36,908 nucleotides of DNA, from positions 1 to 36,908 of the forward strand of contig JAFWXX010000004.1 of assembly GCA_017522915.1 (NCBI GenBank), given 5' to 3'. The stretch is from Bacteroidaceae bacterium (GTDB lineage: Bacteria > Bacteroidota > Bacteroidia > Bacteroidales > Bacteroidaceae). Positions 8,446-17,336 of this stretch are shown here, piece by piece. A program made the translations under genes and the position numbers. The notes below the pieces were generated by a model, which saw only the letters and a program-made list of their open reading frames with translations, did not search any database and was not told where the DNA came from. How positions within the stretch are numbered: position 1 is the first letter of the stretch; each line of letters opens with the position of its first letter.

Positions 8446-9391
8446 TTTGTATAACATGAACCGGCGGAGATGGGGCGTGATATATTGCCCTAAGTTAGGT
8501 TCCTTGCGCCCGATGAAAAGGTGGAGGGAAATCCGCGAATATATGACTGCGAAGGGTGTCGAGTTCGACATCATACAGTCCGAAAACAATGAATCGGTAG
8601 AGCGTCAGGCACGAATGCTTGCCGATAACGGATATGGCACGATTGTGCTCATCGGCGGTGACGGAGCGTTGCAGGATGCCCTTAACGGAATAATGTCGTC
8701 GCCCAACAGAAATACCGTATCGCTGGGTATAATACCTAACGGCATTGCCAATGACTTTGCGCGATATTGGGGGCTTACGGCCGGTGACTACAAGGCTGCG
8801 GTTGACTGTATTATGGCACATAGAGTACGCAAGGTGGATGTGGGCTGCTGTACCTACAATACAGATGATGGCGAACAGAAACGCTATTTTATCAATGTGC
8901 TTAACATCGGCTTGTCGGCCCATATAGTGGAACTGGCGAACAAGAAAAGCACGATGTTTGCAAAGGCTGTATATAGAGTGCGTGCACTCATATATCTGCT
9001 GTTCAAGCGTCAGAACTTCCACATGAGACTTAGACTGAACAGCCAGGTGGTTGACAAGAAGTTCATGATGCTGTGCGTGGGCAATTCGCTTGGCTACGGC
9101 ATGACACCGAGTGCTGTGCCGTACAACGGGTGGCTCGATGTGTCGGCCATAAGAATGTCGCCGTTCTTCGGTATAATCGAGGGCTTGCTAATGGTTGCAA
9201 AACGCAAGATTCTGAACTTCAAGCTTGTGGAGCCATTTCGTACTACGGAAATGGTTATAGAGAGCATAGGTGGTGCGCCTGTAGGTATCGACGGCCGTCC
9301 TTTCTATCCTTCATTCCCTATGACGGTTACGGTTGAGCCCGAAATTGTTAACCTTATAATTCCTACGAAAATAAATAATAAGAAGATATGA
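8438..9391 (+). CDS. diacylglycerol/lipid kinase family protein
   Basis: The protein is 317 residues. The N-terminal DAGK catalytic domain has the nucleotide-binding loop LIGGDGALQDALNG (residues 71-84) and IIPNGIANDFARYWG (98-112), which match GGDGT and the GTxNDFAR region of the YegS/DgkB family with small substitutions (A for T, I/A for T/G). The C-terminal beta-sandwich ends in GGAPVGIDGRPF, corresponding to the family's xxDGE region. Members phosphorylate diacylglycerol, sphingoid or related lipids; the substrate here is unknown. The gene overlaps miaA by 8 bases and kdsA by 4 (ATGA), indicating a coupled operon. An internal ATG at 8456 is an alternative start. Confidence 0.85.
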   Translation: MIDLYNMNRRRWGVIYCPKLGSLRPMKRWREIREYMTAKGVEFDIIQSENNESVERQARMLADNGYGTIVLIGGDGALQDALNGIMSSPNRNTVSLGIIPNGIANDFARYWGLTAGDYKAAVDCIMAHRVRKVDVGCCTYNTDDGEQKRYFINVLNIGLSAHIVELANKKSTMFAKAVYRVRALIYLLFKRQNFHMRLRLNSQVVDKKFMMLCVGNSLGYGMTPSAVPYNGWLDVSAIRMSPFFGIIEGLLMVAKRKILNFKLVEPFRTTEMVIESIGGAPVGIDGRPFYPSFPMTVTVEPEIVNLIIPTKINNKKI

Positions 9392-10191
9392 CTATAAGAG
9401 AATTGACATCGGGAGATAATTTCTTCCTTCTTGCCGGCCCTTGCGTAATAGAGGGTGAGGATATGGCAATGAGAATTGCAGAGCGCATAGTGGCTATGAC
9501 ATCCGAAAGGAATATTCCGTATGTTTTCAAAGGTTCGTACCGCAAAGCAAACCGTTCGCGTCTCGATTCTTTCACCGGTATAGGTGACGAGAATGCTTTG
9601 AGAGTGCTTCGCAGGGTGCGTGACTCGTTCAATATTCCTGTAGTTACAGATATCCATTCGGCCGAAGAGGCTGAAATGGCTGCTGAATATGTCGATATCC
9701 TGCAAATCCCGGCATTCCTTTGCCGGCAGACCGATTTGCTTGTCGCTGCGGCAAAGACCGGACGCATCGTCAATATCAAGAAAGGCCAGTTCCTGTCACC
9801 TGAGGCTATGAAGTTTGCAGCCGAGAAGGTGGTGTCGGAGGGCGGTGCCGGAAATGTTATGCTCACCGAGCGCGGCACTACATTCGGATATCAGGACCTC
9901 GTCGTCGATTTCCGCGGTATCCCACAGATGAAGAGCTTCGGTTATCCTGTCGTTATGGATATCACGCACTCGTTGCAGCAGCCCAACCAGGTTGCCGGCG
10001 TTACCGGAGGCATGCCTCAGATGATTGAGACCATAGCTAAAGCTGCTGTTGCGGTTGGTGTCGATGGCCTCTTCATAGAAACTCATGAGAATCCGGCAGT
10101 AGCAAAGAGTGACGGTGCGAATATGCTGCGTCTTGACTTGCTTGAAGGGTTGCTTGACAGGCTGCTTAGGGTAAGGGCTGCCGTACGTTGA
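9388..10191 (+). CDS. kdsA: 3-deoxy-8-phosphooctulonate (KDO-8-P) synthase
   Basis: This enzyme condenses phosphoenolpyruvate with arabinose-5-phosphate to make KDO-8-phosphate for lipopolysaccharide inner core. The 267-residue protein has LLAGPCVIEGED, FKGSYRKANRSR, TDIHSAEEAE, KKGQFLSPEAM, the LTERGTTFGYQDLVVDFR segment and MDITHSLQQPN, all diagnostic of KdsA. C19 in AGPC sits where metal-independent enzymes such as E. coli KdsA have Asn. This points to the metal-dependent class. The start overlaps the preceding kinase gene as ATGA. Confidence 0.96.
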   Translation: MTIRELTSGDNFFLLAGPCVIEGEDMAMRIAERIVAMTSERNIPYVFKGSYRKANRSRLDSFTGIGDENALRVLRRVRDSFNIPVVTDIHSAEEAEMAAEYVDILQIPAFLCRQTDLLVAAAKTGRIVNIKKGQFLSPEAMKFAAEKVVSEGGAGNVMLTERGTTFGYQDLVVDFRGIPQMKSFGYPVVMDITHSLQQPNQVAGVTGGMPQMIETIAKAAVAVGVDGLFIETHENPAVAKSDGANMLRLDLLEGLLDRLLRVRAAVR

Positions 10192-10234
10192 TGCCTGCGC
10201 ATGCTTTGCGCTAAATGAGCCCTGTTGATTGCTG

Positions 10235-12436
10235 ATGATGCTGTTGTGTAGAATATCCTATGCCGTTAGAGTGCTTCTTGGGTGGCTTGTGCTTCCCTTG
10301 TCTGCGCTTTTGTTGCCGGCATCGGCTTTTGCCGAGCCGGTTAATGGCGTTGGGGATAACGATACGATTGCATTGCCGGTAATGCAACGCCTGTATGACG
10401 GCATTGAGAGCGGGATGTACAGCGTGGAGTCGCTTGATGCCGACCTCTATGTAAAAGAACGTGTCTATTCGGAGCGCAAGAACCTGCTGTTGAACATTAT
10501 ACCGGATATGACCCGGTTCGACCGCAATGAGAACTGTTATCTTGCGGAACTTTTTTATAAGGTACATTATATACATAATTCGTTGCCCGATATAAACCGC
10601 GTTGCTGTGCTTTCTACGTTCAGGCATGCCAGCGGAGAGATGGACCTTGTCCAGTCGTTCATGGTTCCCGACGTCTATAGCCGTTATCTTTTCAAGGCCG
10701 AGCATCTGTCGCCTCTCTATGAATCAAACAGCAAGTATTATACATTCGAGACCGATACGGCCTATGCTCCTCCAGGCTATACGAAGATAAACATTAAGGC
10801 GAAATACAGGAATGTGCAGCTTTTGACAGAGTGCTGGATTGTCATTGACGACAGGGATGGCATGCCTATAACATTGTATGGCAAGGGGTGGAACGAACAG
10901 TGCGGTTTCGAGATTGAGTGTCACATGGGAAACGAGGGGCTTGAACGTGCGCTTGTAAAGACAATAGACCTTTCCGTCGATTACAGGTTTGCATTCAACA
11001 GGCTTAGAATAACTGCCGAAGCGGAATTCGATTATACAAGGATACAGCCGTTTGGGAACAGGAGAGAACTTGAGCGCAAACTCAATATCACTCCCGACAG
11101 GAGCGGTGTTGCCGATTCGTTACAGAATGACTGGCTCTCCTATGCATCATTGCATCGCAAGTCGCAGCTGTCGCAGGAAGATTCCTTGTTCTATTGCAAG
11201 AAAGGTGTCTTCCCGGATGAAAATGCAGAAATGGTGCCGGTTAGTGCGAGTGATGATGAATCACGCGACAGTAGTCTAAAGAATTTCTTGTGGCAGGTCG
11301 GCGACGGTGCCATAAGCAACCATAGGCTCTCGTGGGGCAGCAGCGATTTGCGTATTTATCCTCTGATAAGGCCATCGCACCTATCATATAATTCAAGCCG
11401 TGGAGTCACATACAAGTTTTCGATGAACTTCAGGACACGTTTCTCCGATAGATGTCTGCTGAATATAAGACCGGTGCTTGGATATAGTTTCAAGCTTAAG
11501 GAGTGCTATTGGAGCATACGGGGTGCCCTGGACTTCATGCCCATGAAACGCGGTTCGTTCAGTTTCGACATAGGACGAGGGTGCAGCGTATATAATAATC
11601 TCATGCTGGATATGATAAACGCTGTTTCGGCAGATTCGTTGAATATAAAAGAGTGGCCTTCGTTGCGTTACCGCGATTTTCATGTGAAATCGAACTTCAA
11701 TATAGAAATAGCCAATGGACTGGAACTGCAGGCCGGTATGAACTTCTATCTGCGTACAATGAAGAAACGGTTGGATGAAATGGAGATAGGTGGTGTACCG
11801 TATAAAAAGGAGTATAAGCAGGTTGCACCTCATTTGCGCCTGACATGGCATCCGGGAATGTATTACTATATAAGCGAGGGAAAGAAGTTCAATCTCGGTT
11901 CGTACAAGCCTCGTTTCTCGCTCGATGTAGAGCAGGGAATAAAAGGCTTTTTAGGCTCTGTGGGCGAATACACACGTGCGGAGCTTGACATGCAGTACAA
12001 GCGTAGGGTGTCGCCGGGCGGTTCGCTCTATGTGCGTATGAGTGCCGGCGGTTATTTCCATACCGATGACATTTATTTTGTAAACTATACATTCCTGAAG
12101 GATAACCAGCTGCCGATTGATGACGACGAGACATTTGCCGGCGAGTTTCATCTGCTCGACGGGGCATGGTACAATTCGGCAAACAAGTATGCACGTCTCA
12201 ACCTCAGTTATGAATCGCCGTTCCTTCTAATGCAGAAGCTCATTCCTTCGGCATGGTTCATAAAAAACGAGAGCCTTCATGCCGGAGTTCTCTTCATTTC
12301 TCATTTGACGCCTTATTCAGAACTCGGCTACAGCGTTGATACTCCGTATATAAATGTGGGATTTTTTGCCGGTTTTGAAAAGGCTTCATTCCATAAAATA
12401 GGCGTCGAAGTGTCGTTTTCGCTCTTCCGTGACTGA
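10235..12436 (+). CDS. DUF5686-like outer-membrane beta-barrel protein
   Basis: This ~733-residue protein has an N-terminal hydrophobic signal sequence (about residues 10-33, ending ASAFAEP). The middle region has ADLYVKERV, LLNIIPDMTRFD, VHYIHNSLPDINRV and WNEQCGFEIECHMG. I associate these motifs with Bacteroidetes DUF5686 proteins, although the usual carboxypeptidase-like N-terminal domain is missing. From about residue 380 onward, alternating aromatic/polar strands and a final phenylalanine-rich strand (KIGVEVSFSLF) suggest an outer-membrane barrel. It lies 43 bases after kdsA, so it may join that operon and relate to envelope assembly. The function is unknown. ATG 10235 or 10238 are the first plausible starts. 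Confidence 0.7.
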   Translation: MMLLCRISYAVRVLLGWLVLPLSALLLPASAFAEPVNGVGDNDTIALPVMQRLYDGIESGMYSVESLDADLYVKERVYSERKNLLLNIIPDMTRFDRNENCYLAELFYKVHYIHNSLPDINRVAVLSTFRHASGEMDLVQSFMVPDVYSRYLFKAEHLSPLYESNSKYYTFETDTAYAPPGYTKINIKAKYRNVQLLTECWIVIDDRDGMPITLYGKGWNEQCGFEIECHMGNEGLERALVKTIDLSVDYRFAFNRLRITAEAEFDYTRIQPFGNRRELERKLNITPDRSGVADSLQNDWLSYASLHRKSQLSQEDSLFYCKKGVFPDENAEMVPVSASDDESRDSSLKNFLWQVGDGAISNHRLSWGSSDLRIYPLIRPSHLSYNSSRGVTYKFSMNFRTRFSDRCLLNIRPVLGYSFKLKECYWSIRGALDFMPMKRGSFSFDIGRGCSVYNNLMLDMINAVSADSLNIKEWPSLRYRDFHVKSNFNIEIANGLELQAGMNFYLRTMKKRLDEMEIGGVPYKKEYKQVAPHLRLTWHPGMYYYISEGKKFNLGSYKPRFSLDVEQGIKGFLGSVGEYTRAELDMQYKRRVSPGGSLYVRMSAGGYFHTDDIYFVNYTFLKDNQLPIDDDETFAGEFHLLDGAWYNSANKYARLNLSYESPFLLMQKLIPSAWFIKNESLHAGVLFISHLTPYSELGYSVDTPYINVGFFAGFEKASFHKIGVEVSFSLFRD

Positions 12437-12483
12437 CAGTTTTAGTGTTTTTTAGCTTTTTTTTAAAAAATGGTTCGCCTTGC

Positions 12484-12514
12484 TTGTTATTGTATATTAT
12501 AATTATTACATTTG
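12484..12514 (+). promoter_or_regulatory. promoter of the alpha-glucan operon
   Basis: TTGT (12484-12487), a 19-base spacer and TACATTTG (12507-12514) match the Bacteroidetes promoter closely, about 42 bases before the ATG of the debranching-enzyme homologue. There is no clear terminator hairpin between the preceding gene and this point, only T-rich sequence near 12450-12466. Confidence 0.65.
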
Positions 12515-12556
12515 AAGGTGTGATAAAAATATAGTTTAATATATAATTTGTACGAG

Positions 12557-14509
12557 ATGAGTTATTTGCGATTCGAAAAAACGCTGATGACGAACTTGGA
12601 AGAGTCGTTACAAAAGGAAATTCTGAGAACTAACCGTTCGGGTGCCTACCATTGTTCGACAATCGTAGATTGCAATACCCGCAAGTATCATGGCTTGCTG
12701 GTTGTTCCCATTCCTGAACTTGATGACGAGAATCATGTATTGTTGTCATCACTCGACGAGACTGTTGTGTTGCATGGTGCGGAGTTCAACTTGGGCTTGC
12801 ACAAGTACAATGCCGATAACTTCAGCCCGCGTGGTAACAAGTACATTCGTGAGTTTGCCTGGGAGCGTGTGCCGACCACAATCTATAATGTGGGCGGCGT
12901 GTGGCTTAAGAAAGAGAAGGCTTTTGTGCATCATGAGAACAGAATCCTTATCCGTTACACTCTGCTTAAAGCCAATACTTCAGTGTCTTTGCGTTTGCGT
13001 CCGTTCTGCGCTTTCCGCAGCGTGCGCGAATATACGCATGAAAACAACATTGCTGACCGCAGCTACAAGGAGGTTGAGAACGGTATAAGCATGCGTATGT
13101 ATGCCGATTATCCCGACCTGTACATGCAGCTCAACAAGAAGAACGAGTTCGTCTATAAGCCCGACTGGTATCGCGGCATAGAGTACGTGAAGGAGCTTGA
13201 GCGCGGTTACGACTTCAATGAAGACCTTTATGTACCCGGTTACTTTGAGGTGAAGATGAAGGCTGGTGAGAGCATTGTCTTCTCAGGCGGTGTTTCTCCG
13301 ATGACAAGCCGCACCATGAAGGCTGCTTTCGAGCACGAAGAGGAAATCCGTTTCCTCCGCGACGACTTCATGAACTGCATGAAGTGTGCCGGAAACCAGT
13401 TCTTCAATGTTCAGGGCCAGCATACATATATACTTGCCGGCTACCCTTGGTTCAAGTGCCGTGCACGCGACCTCTTCGTCTCGTTGCCGGGTCTTACTCT
13501 GTCGCAGGGAAATGTCGAGGAGTATGAGCGCGTGATGAAGACAGCACGTATTGCCATCGAGGATTTCATCAACGGCAGGCAGAGTGAATGCAAGATATAC
13601 GAAATGGAACATCCCGACGTACTCCTGTGGGCTGTATGGGCTCTTCAGCAGTATGCCAATGAATGCGGTATCGAGGCTTGCCGTGACAAGTACGGCGACC
13701 TGCTCATGAAAATATATGACTTCGTGCGCAACAACCATCACAGCAATCTGCGTGTGACACAGAACGGCTTGCTCGCAACAAACGGACGCGACAAGGCTGT
13801 AACATGGATGAACTCTACAGCCAATGGCCGTCCCGTAGTTCCGCGTACAGGATATGTTGTTGAGATAAATGCCTTGTGGTTCAACGCCCTCAAGTTCTTC
13901 GAGGAGATGGCTGTTCTGACAAACAACCATGATATACAGGCTTCGCTGGTACGTCTCATTGCACTTGCCGGCAAGGCTTTCACTGAGGTGTTCCTCAATG
14001 AACATGGCTATCTCTACGACTATGTGGATGGTGACTACGTAGATTGGAGCGTACGTCCTAACATGATATTCGCAGTGGCACTCGACCATTCTCCGCTCGA
14101 TTCAAAGCAGAGAAAGAAGGTGCTTGATATTGTGACACGTGAACTGTTGACACCGCGCGGATTGCGTTCTTTGTCCCCAAAGAGCGTTGGCTACAACCCG
14201 AATTATGTTGGTCCGCAGATACAGCGTGACTATGCATACCACCAGGGTACTGCATGGCCATGGCTTGGCGGTTTCTATTATGAGGCTTACCTCAAGATAT
14301 ACAAGTTGAGCGGTGTATCTTTCGTTCAGCGTCAAATGATTGGATATGAGGATGAGATCGTGCAGCACTGTATCGGTTCTATTCCGGAGGTGTTCGACGG
14401 CAACCCGCCTTTCAAGGGTCGTGGTGCGGTAGCGTTTGCTATGAACGTGGCGGCTATCCTCAGAACCAGCCAGATACTAAAACAGTACGAATCTAAAATG
14501 GAGGGATAA
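12557..14509 (+). CDS. glycogen debranching enzyme homologue (GH133, amylo-alpha-1,6-glucosidase)
   Basis: The 650-residue protein begins at ATG 12557; the TTG three codons upstream is less likely. The N-terminal GDE_N-type beta domain (about 20-270) has GAYHCSTIVDCNTRKYHGLLV. The C-terminal (alpha/alpha)6 domain (about 290-645) has CRARDLFVSLPG, GRPVVPRTGYVVEINALWFNALK and the YHQGTAWPWLGGFYYEAYL motif. Family members hydrolyse alpha-1,6 branch stubs of glycogen. Residue N419 in TWMN replaces an Asp often seen in relatives (TWMD), which may matter for catalysis. It is the first gene of a three-gene operon with a GT4 transferase (5-base gap) and a GH57 protein. Confidence 0.88.
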   Translation: MSYLRFEKTLMTNLEESLQKEILRTNRSGAYHCSTIVDCNTRKYHGLLVVPIPELDDENHVLLSSLDETVVLHGAEFNLGLHKYNADNFSPRGNKYIREFAWERVPTTIYNVGGVWLKKEKAFVHHENRILIRYTLLKANTSVSLRLRPFCAFRSVREYTHENNIADRSYKEVENGISMRMYADYPDLYMQLNKKNEFVYKPDWYRGIEYVKELERGYDFNEDLYVPGYFEVKMKAGESIVFSGGVSPMTSRTMKAAFEHEEEIRFLRDDFMNCMKCAGNQFFNVQGQHTYILAGYPWFKCRARDLFVSLPGLTLSQGNVEEYERVMKTARIAIEDFINGRQSECKIYEMEHPDVLLWAVWALQQYANECGIEACRDKYGDLLMKIYDFVRNNHHSNLRVTQNGLLATNGRDKAVTWMNSTANGRPVVPRTGYVVEINALWFNALKFFEEMAVLTNNHDIQASLVRLIALAGKAFTEVFLNEHGYLYDYVDGDYVDWSVRPNMIFAVALDHSPLDSKQRKKVLDIVTRELLTPRGLRSLSPKSVGYNPNYVGPQIQRDYAYHQGTAWPWLGGFYYEAYLKIYKLSGVSFVQRQMIGYEDEIVQHCIGSIPEVFDGNPPFKGRGAVAFAMNVAAILRTSQILKQYESKMEG

Positions 14510-14514
14510 TAGAT

Positions 14515-15777
14515 ATGAAAGTATTAATGTTCGGTTGGGAGTTCCCCCCTCATATTTCGGGCGGACTCGGTACTGCAAGTTACGGACTTACCAAAGGTTT
14601 CGTTCAGCAGGGCGACGTAGAGATCAAGTTCTGTATCCCCAAACCATACGGCGATGAGGACAACAGTTTCCTTAGGATTGTTGCGATGAACTCTGTGCCT
14701 ATCGTATGGAAGGATGTCAACCACGACTATGTGAACTCGCGTATAGGAAAGGTTATGACACCTGAGGAGTACTACCGTTACAGGGAACATATCTACAGCG
14801 ATTTCAGCTACATGCATACCAATGACCTGGGTTGTATGGAATTCGCAGGCGGATACCCCGACAATCTCCACGATGAGATAAACAACTATTCGATTATTGC
14901 CGGAGTGGTGGCGCGTACCGAAGAGTTCGATATCATTCACTCTCACGACTGGCTCACATATCCTGCCGGCATTCATGCGAAGCAGGTTTCGGGCAAGAAA
15001 CTCGTGATTCACGTGCATGCTACCGATTTCGACCGTAGCCGCGGTAATGTGAATCCTACTGTCTATGCAATTGAAAAGAACGGTATGGACAATGCCGACC
15101 ACATCTTCTGTGTGAGCGAGTTGACACGCCAGACCGTTATACATAAGTATCATCAGAACCCCGAAAAGGTTTCAACGCTGCATAATGCGGTTACTCCTCT
15201 TTCGCAGGAGATTCTTGATATCGTTCCGCAGAAGATACCTGGAGAGAAGGTTGTTACTTTCCTCGGACGTATCACCATGCAGAAGGGTCCGGAATACTTT
15301 GTCGAGGCTGCTGCGCAGGTACTCAAGAAGACACGCAACATACGTTTCTGTATGGCCGGAAGCGGCGATATGATGAACGATATGATACGTCTCGTGGCTC
15401 AGCGCGGAATCTCAGACCGTTTCCACTTCCCAGGCTTCATGCGCGGGCGTCAGGTTTATGAGTGCCTGAAGGCCAGCGATGTTTATATCATGCCTTCGGT
15501 AAGTGAACCTTTCGGTATTTCACCGCTTGAGGCAATGCAGTGCGACGTGCCTTCTATCATATCCAAACAGTCGGGCTGTGCCGAGATTCTCGACAAGTGT
15601 ATCAAGACCGACTATTGGGATATCAATGCAATGGCCGACGCTATCTATTCTATCTGTAATAATGAATCTCTCTACGAGTACCTCAAGGTTGAGGGCCGCA
15701 AGGAGGTTGACAGCATTACATGGGAGGATGTGGCACTGAGACTGCGTAAAATGTATGAGAAAGTATTGGGTTGGTAA
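14515..15777 (+). CDS. GT4-type glycosyltransferase, glycogen synthase-like
   Basis: This 420-residue GT-B fold enzyme has an N-terminal GWEFPPHISGGLGTASYGL motif holding the glycine-rich loop that contacts the nucleotide sugar, and HSHDWLTYPAGI in the acceptor domain. The C-terminal domain has FLGRITMQKGPEYFVEAA and SEPFGISPLEAMQ near residue 330, the E-x7-E nucleotide-sugar signature. These motifs are intact, so it should be active. The donor (ADP- or UDP-glucose) and product cannot be read from sequence. The setting between a debranching-enzyme homologue and a GH57 protein points to alpha-glucan synthesis. The gene starts 5 bases after the upstream stop. Confidence 0.88.
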   Translation: MKVLMFGWEFPPHISGGLGTASYGLTKGFVQQGDVEIKFCIPKPYGDEDNSFLRIVAMNSVPIVWKDVNHDYVNSRIGKVMTPEEYYRYREHIYSDFSYMHTNDLGCMEFAGGYPDNLHDEINNYSIIAGVVARTEEFDIIHSHDWLTYPAGIHAKQVSGKKLVIHVHATDFDRSRGNVNPTVYAIEKNGMDNADHIFCVSELTRQTVIHKYHQNPEKVSTLHNAVTPLSQEILDIVPQKIPGEKVVTFLGRITMQKGPEYFVEAAAQVLKKTRNIRFCMAGSGDMMNDMIRLVAQRGISDRFHFPGFMRGRQVYECLKASDVYIMPSVSEPFGISPLEAMQCDVPSIISKQSGCAEILDKCIKTDYWDINAMADAIYSICNNESLYEYLKVEGRKEVDSITWEDVALRLRKMYEKVLGW

Positions 15778-15798
15778 TAATTAAAAAAGACTAATAAT

Positions 15799-17187
15799 AT
15801 GAAAACAATTTGTTTCTATTTTGAGTTGCATCAGATCAGACAGTTGAAACGCTACCGTTTCTTCGACATAGGCAGTGACCACTACTACTATGATGACTAT
15901 GCAAACGAAAGCATGACAATAGAACTTGCAGAGAAATCGTATGTACCTGCATTGCAGGCTCTGCTTGAGATGATACGTGAGAGCAACGGTGCATTCAAGG
16001 TGGCTCTTTCTGTTTCGGGTACAGGACTTGAGATGCTTGAGCTCTATGCTCCTCAGGTTATCGAGCTGCTCCATGAGATTAACAGGACCGGCTGTTGCGA
16101 ATTCCTTTGCGAGCCTTACTCACACGGCCTTTCATCTTTGGCATCGAAAGAGGTGTTCAAGGAGGAGGTTATGCGCCAGAACCGCAAGATAAAGGAACTC
16201 TTCGGCAAGAAGCCGAAGGTGTTGCGTAACTCTGGTCTCATCTACTCGGACGAGATTGGCGAAATGGCTTCACAGATGGGTTTCAAGGGTATGTTGTCAG
16301 AGGGTGCAAAGCACATCCTGGCATGGAAGAGCCCTCACTTCGTTTACAACTGCGCTCTTGCGTCAAACCTGAAGTTGTTGCTCCGCGACTACAAGCTTTC
16401 TGACGATATCTCATTGCGTTTCTCTAACCCTGAGTGGAGCGAGTATCCTCTCTTTGCCGAGACATATATCGACTGGATTGTACAGTTCCCCGAAGAGGAG
16501 CAGGTTATCAATATCTTCATGAACCTGTCGGCTATCGGTATGGCACAGCCGTTGGATTCACATATCCTCGACTTCATGAAGGCTCTTCCGGCATGTGCCG
16601 CTGCTAAGGGCATTACATTCTCTACTCCTTCTGAAATTATCGACAGCCACAAGTCTGTCGGTCCGCTTGAGGTTCCATACCCGCTTTCATGGATGGACGA
16701 GGAGCGCGATGCCAGCTCATGGTTGGGCAATACTCTGCAGCGTGAGGCGTTCGACAAGCTTTACAGCGTAGCTGAGCGTATAATGCTTACCGATGACAAG
16801 AAACTGAAGCAGGATTTCGACTACCTCCAGGCTGCCGAGAACCTACGTTTCATGACAACAAAGCAGAACGGTATCATTACAGAGCGTTGCATATATGAGT
16901 CTCCGTACGATGCTTTCACTAACTATATGAATATCCTCGGTGACTTCCTTGCACGTGTACGCGCGCAGTATCCCGATATGGATAACGAGGAGCTTGGTGC
17001 ATTGCAGCAGATGATAGACAACCAGGAGGTTGAAATCATTCAGCTGGAGGCTGAGGTTGAACAGTTGAAGACAAAGCTTGCAGCCAAGACCAAGAAGGCT
17101 GCCAAGAAGGAGGAAGCGGCTGCAGAACCTGTAGCAGAGGAGAAACCAAAGAAGAAATGCGGACGCAAGCCAAAGGCTGAAAAGTAA
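15799..17187 (+). CDS. GH57-family protein lacking canonical catalytic residues
   Basis: This is a 462-residue protein. Residues 1-380 align with the GH57 alpha-amylase/glucanotransferase fold: FELHQI near 8-13 (motif 1), GCCEFLCEPYSHG at 98-110 (motif 2) and LRNSGLIYSDEIG at 142-154 (motif 3). Where active members have the nucleophile Glu, this protein has G146. Motif 4 (residues 239-247, IFMNLSAIG) has N242 and S244 where active enzymes have Asp and Glu (pattern DxE-x-FG). A coiled coil (about 397-430) and a Lys/Ala/Glu-rich tail ending KKKCGRKPKAEK follow. It is last in the alpha-glucan operon, 21 bases after the GT4 gene. I infer a glucan-binding or structural role in place of hydrolysis. 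Confidence 0.8.
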   Translation: MKTICFYFELHQIRQLKRYRFFDIGSDHYYYDDYANESMTIELAEKSYVPALQALLEMIRESNGAFKVALSVSGTGLEMLELYAPQVIELLHEINRTGCCEFLCEPYSHGLSSLASKEVFKEEVMRQNRKIKELFGKKPKVLRNSGLIYSDEIGEMASQMGFKGMLSEGAKHILAWKSPHFVYNCALASNLKLLLRDYKLSDDISLRFSNPEWSEYPLFAETYIDWIVQFPEEEQVINIFMNLSAIGMAQPLDSHILDFMKALPACAAAKGITFSTPSEIIDSHKSVGPLEVPYPLSWMDEERDASSWLGNTLQREAFDKLYSVAERIMLTDDKKLKQDFDYLQAAENLRFMTTKQNGIITERCIYESPYDAFTNYMNILGDFLARVRAQYPDMDNEELGALQQMIDNQEVEIIQLEAEVEQLKTKLAAKTKKAAKKEEAAAEPVAEEKPKKKCGRKPKAEK

Positions 17188-17206
17188 GCAAATCTTTATC
17201 ATAAGC

Positions 17207-17242
17207 ATTATAGCCACAACCGCATGCGGTTGTGGCTATAAT
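17207..17242 (+). terminator. terminator of the alpha-glucan operon
   Basis: A perfect palindrome with two 16-base arms meeting at 17224/17225 lies 20 bases after the GH57 stop and is followed by A/T-rich sequence. The symmetry allows termination in both directions between the convergent operons. Confidence 0.75.
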
Positions 17243-17277
17243 TATATATGTTATGAATCCTGTAAATGCGTATTGCT

Positions 17278-17323
17278 GTAAATGAATCGGCGCAACCCAA
17301 ACGGGTTGCGCCGATTCATTTAT
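17278..17323 (-). terminator. terminator of the DUF4270 transcript
   Basis: An 18-bp perfect stem (17281-17298 with 17303-17320, loop AAAC), extendable by a few bases, sits 14 bases beyond the DUF4270 stop on the minus strand. It is separate from the neighbouring hairpin at 17207-17242, so each convergent transcript seems to have its own. Confidence 0.75.
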
Positions 17324-17336
17324 ATTTATATGATTG

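Noticed and set aside
13283..14089. 268-codon minus-strand frame inside the debranching-enzyme homologue
   Set aside because: Shadow of the plus-strand gene; no domain or signal is visible and its composition is atypical.
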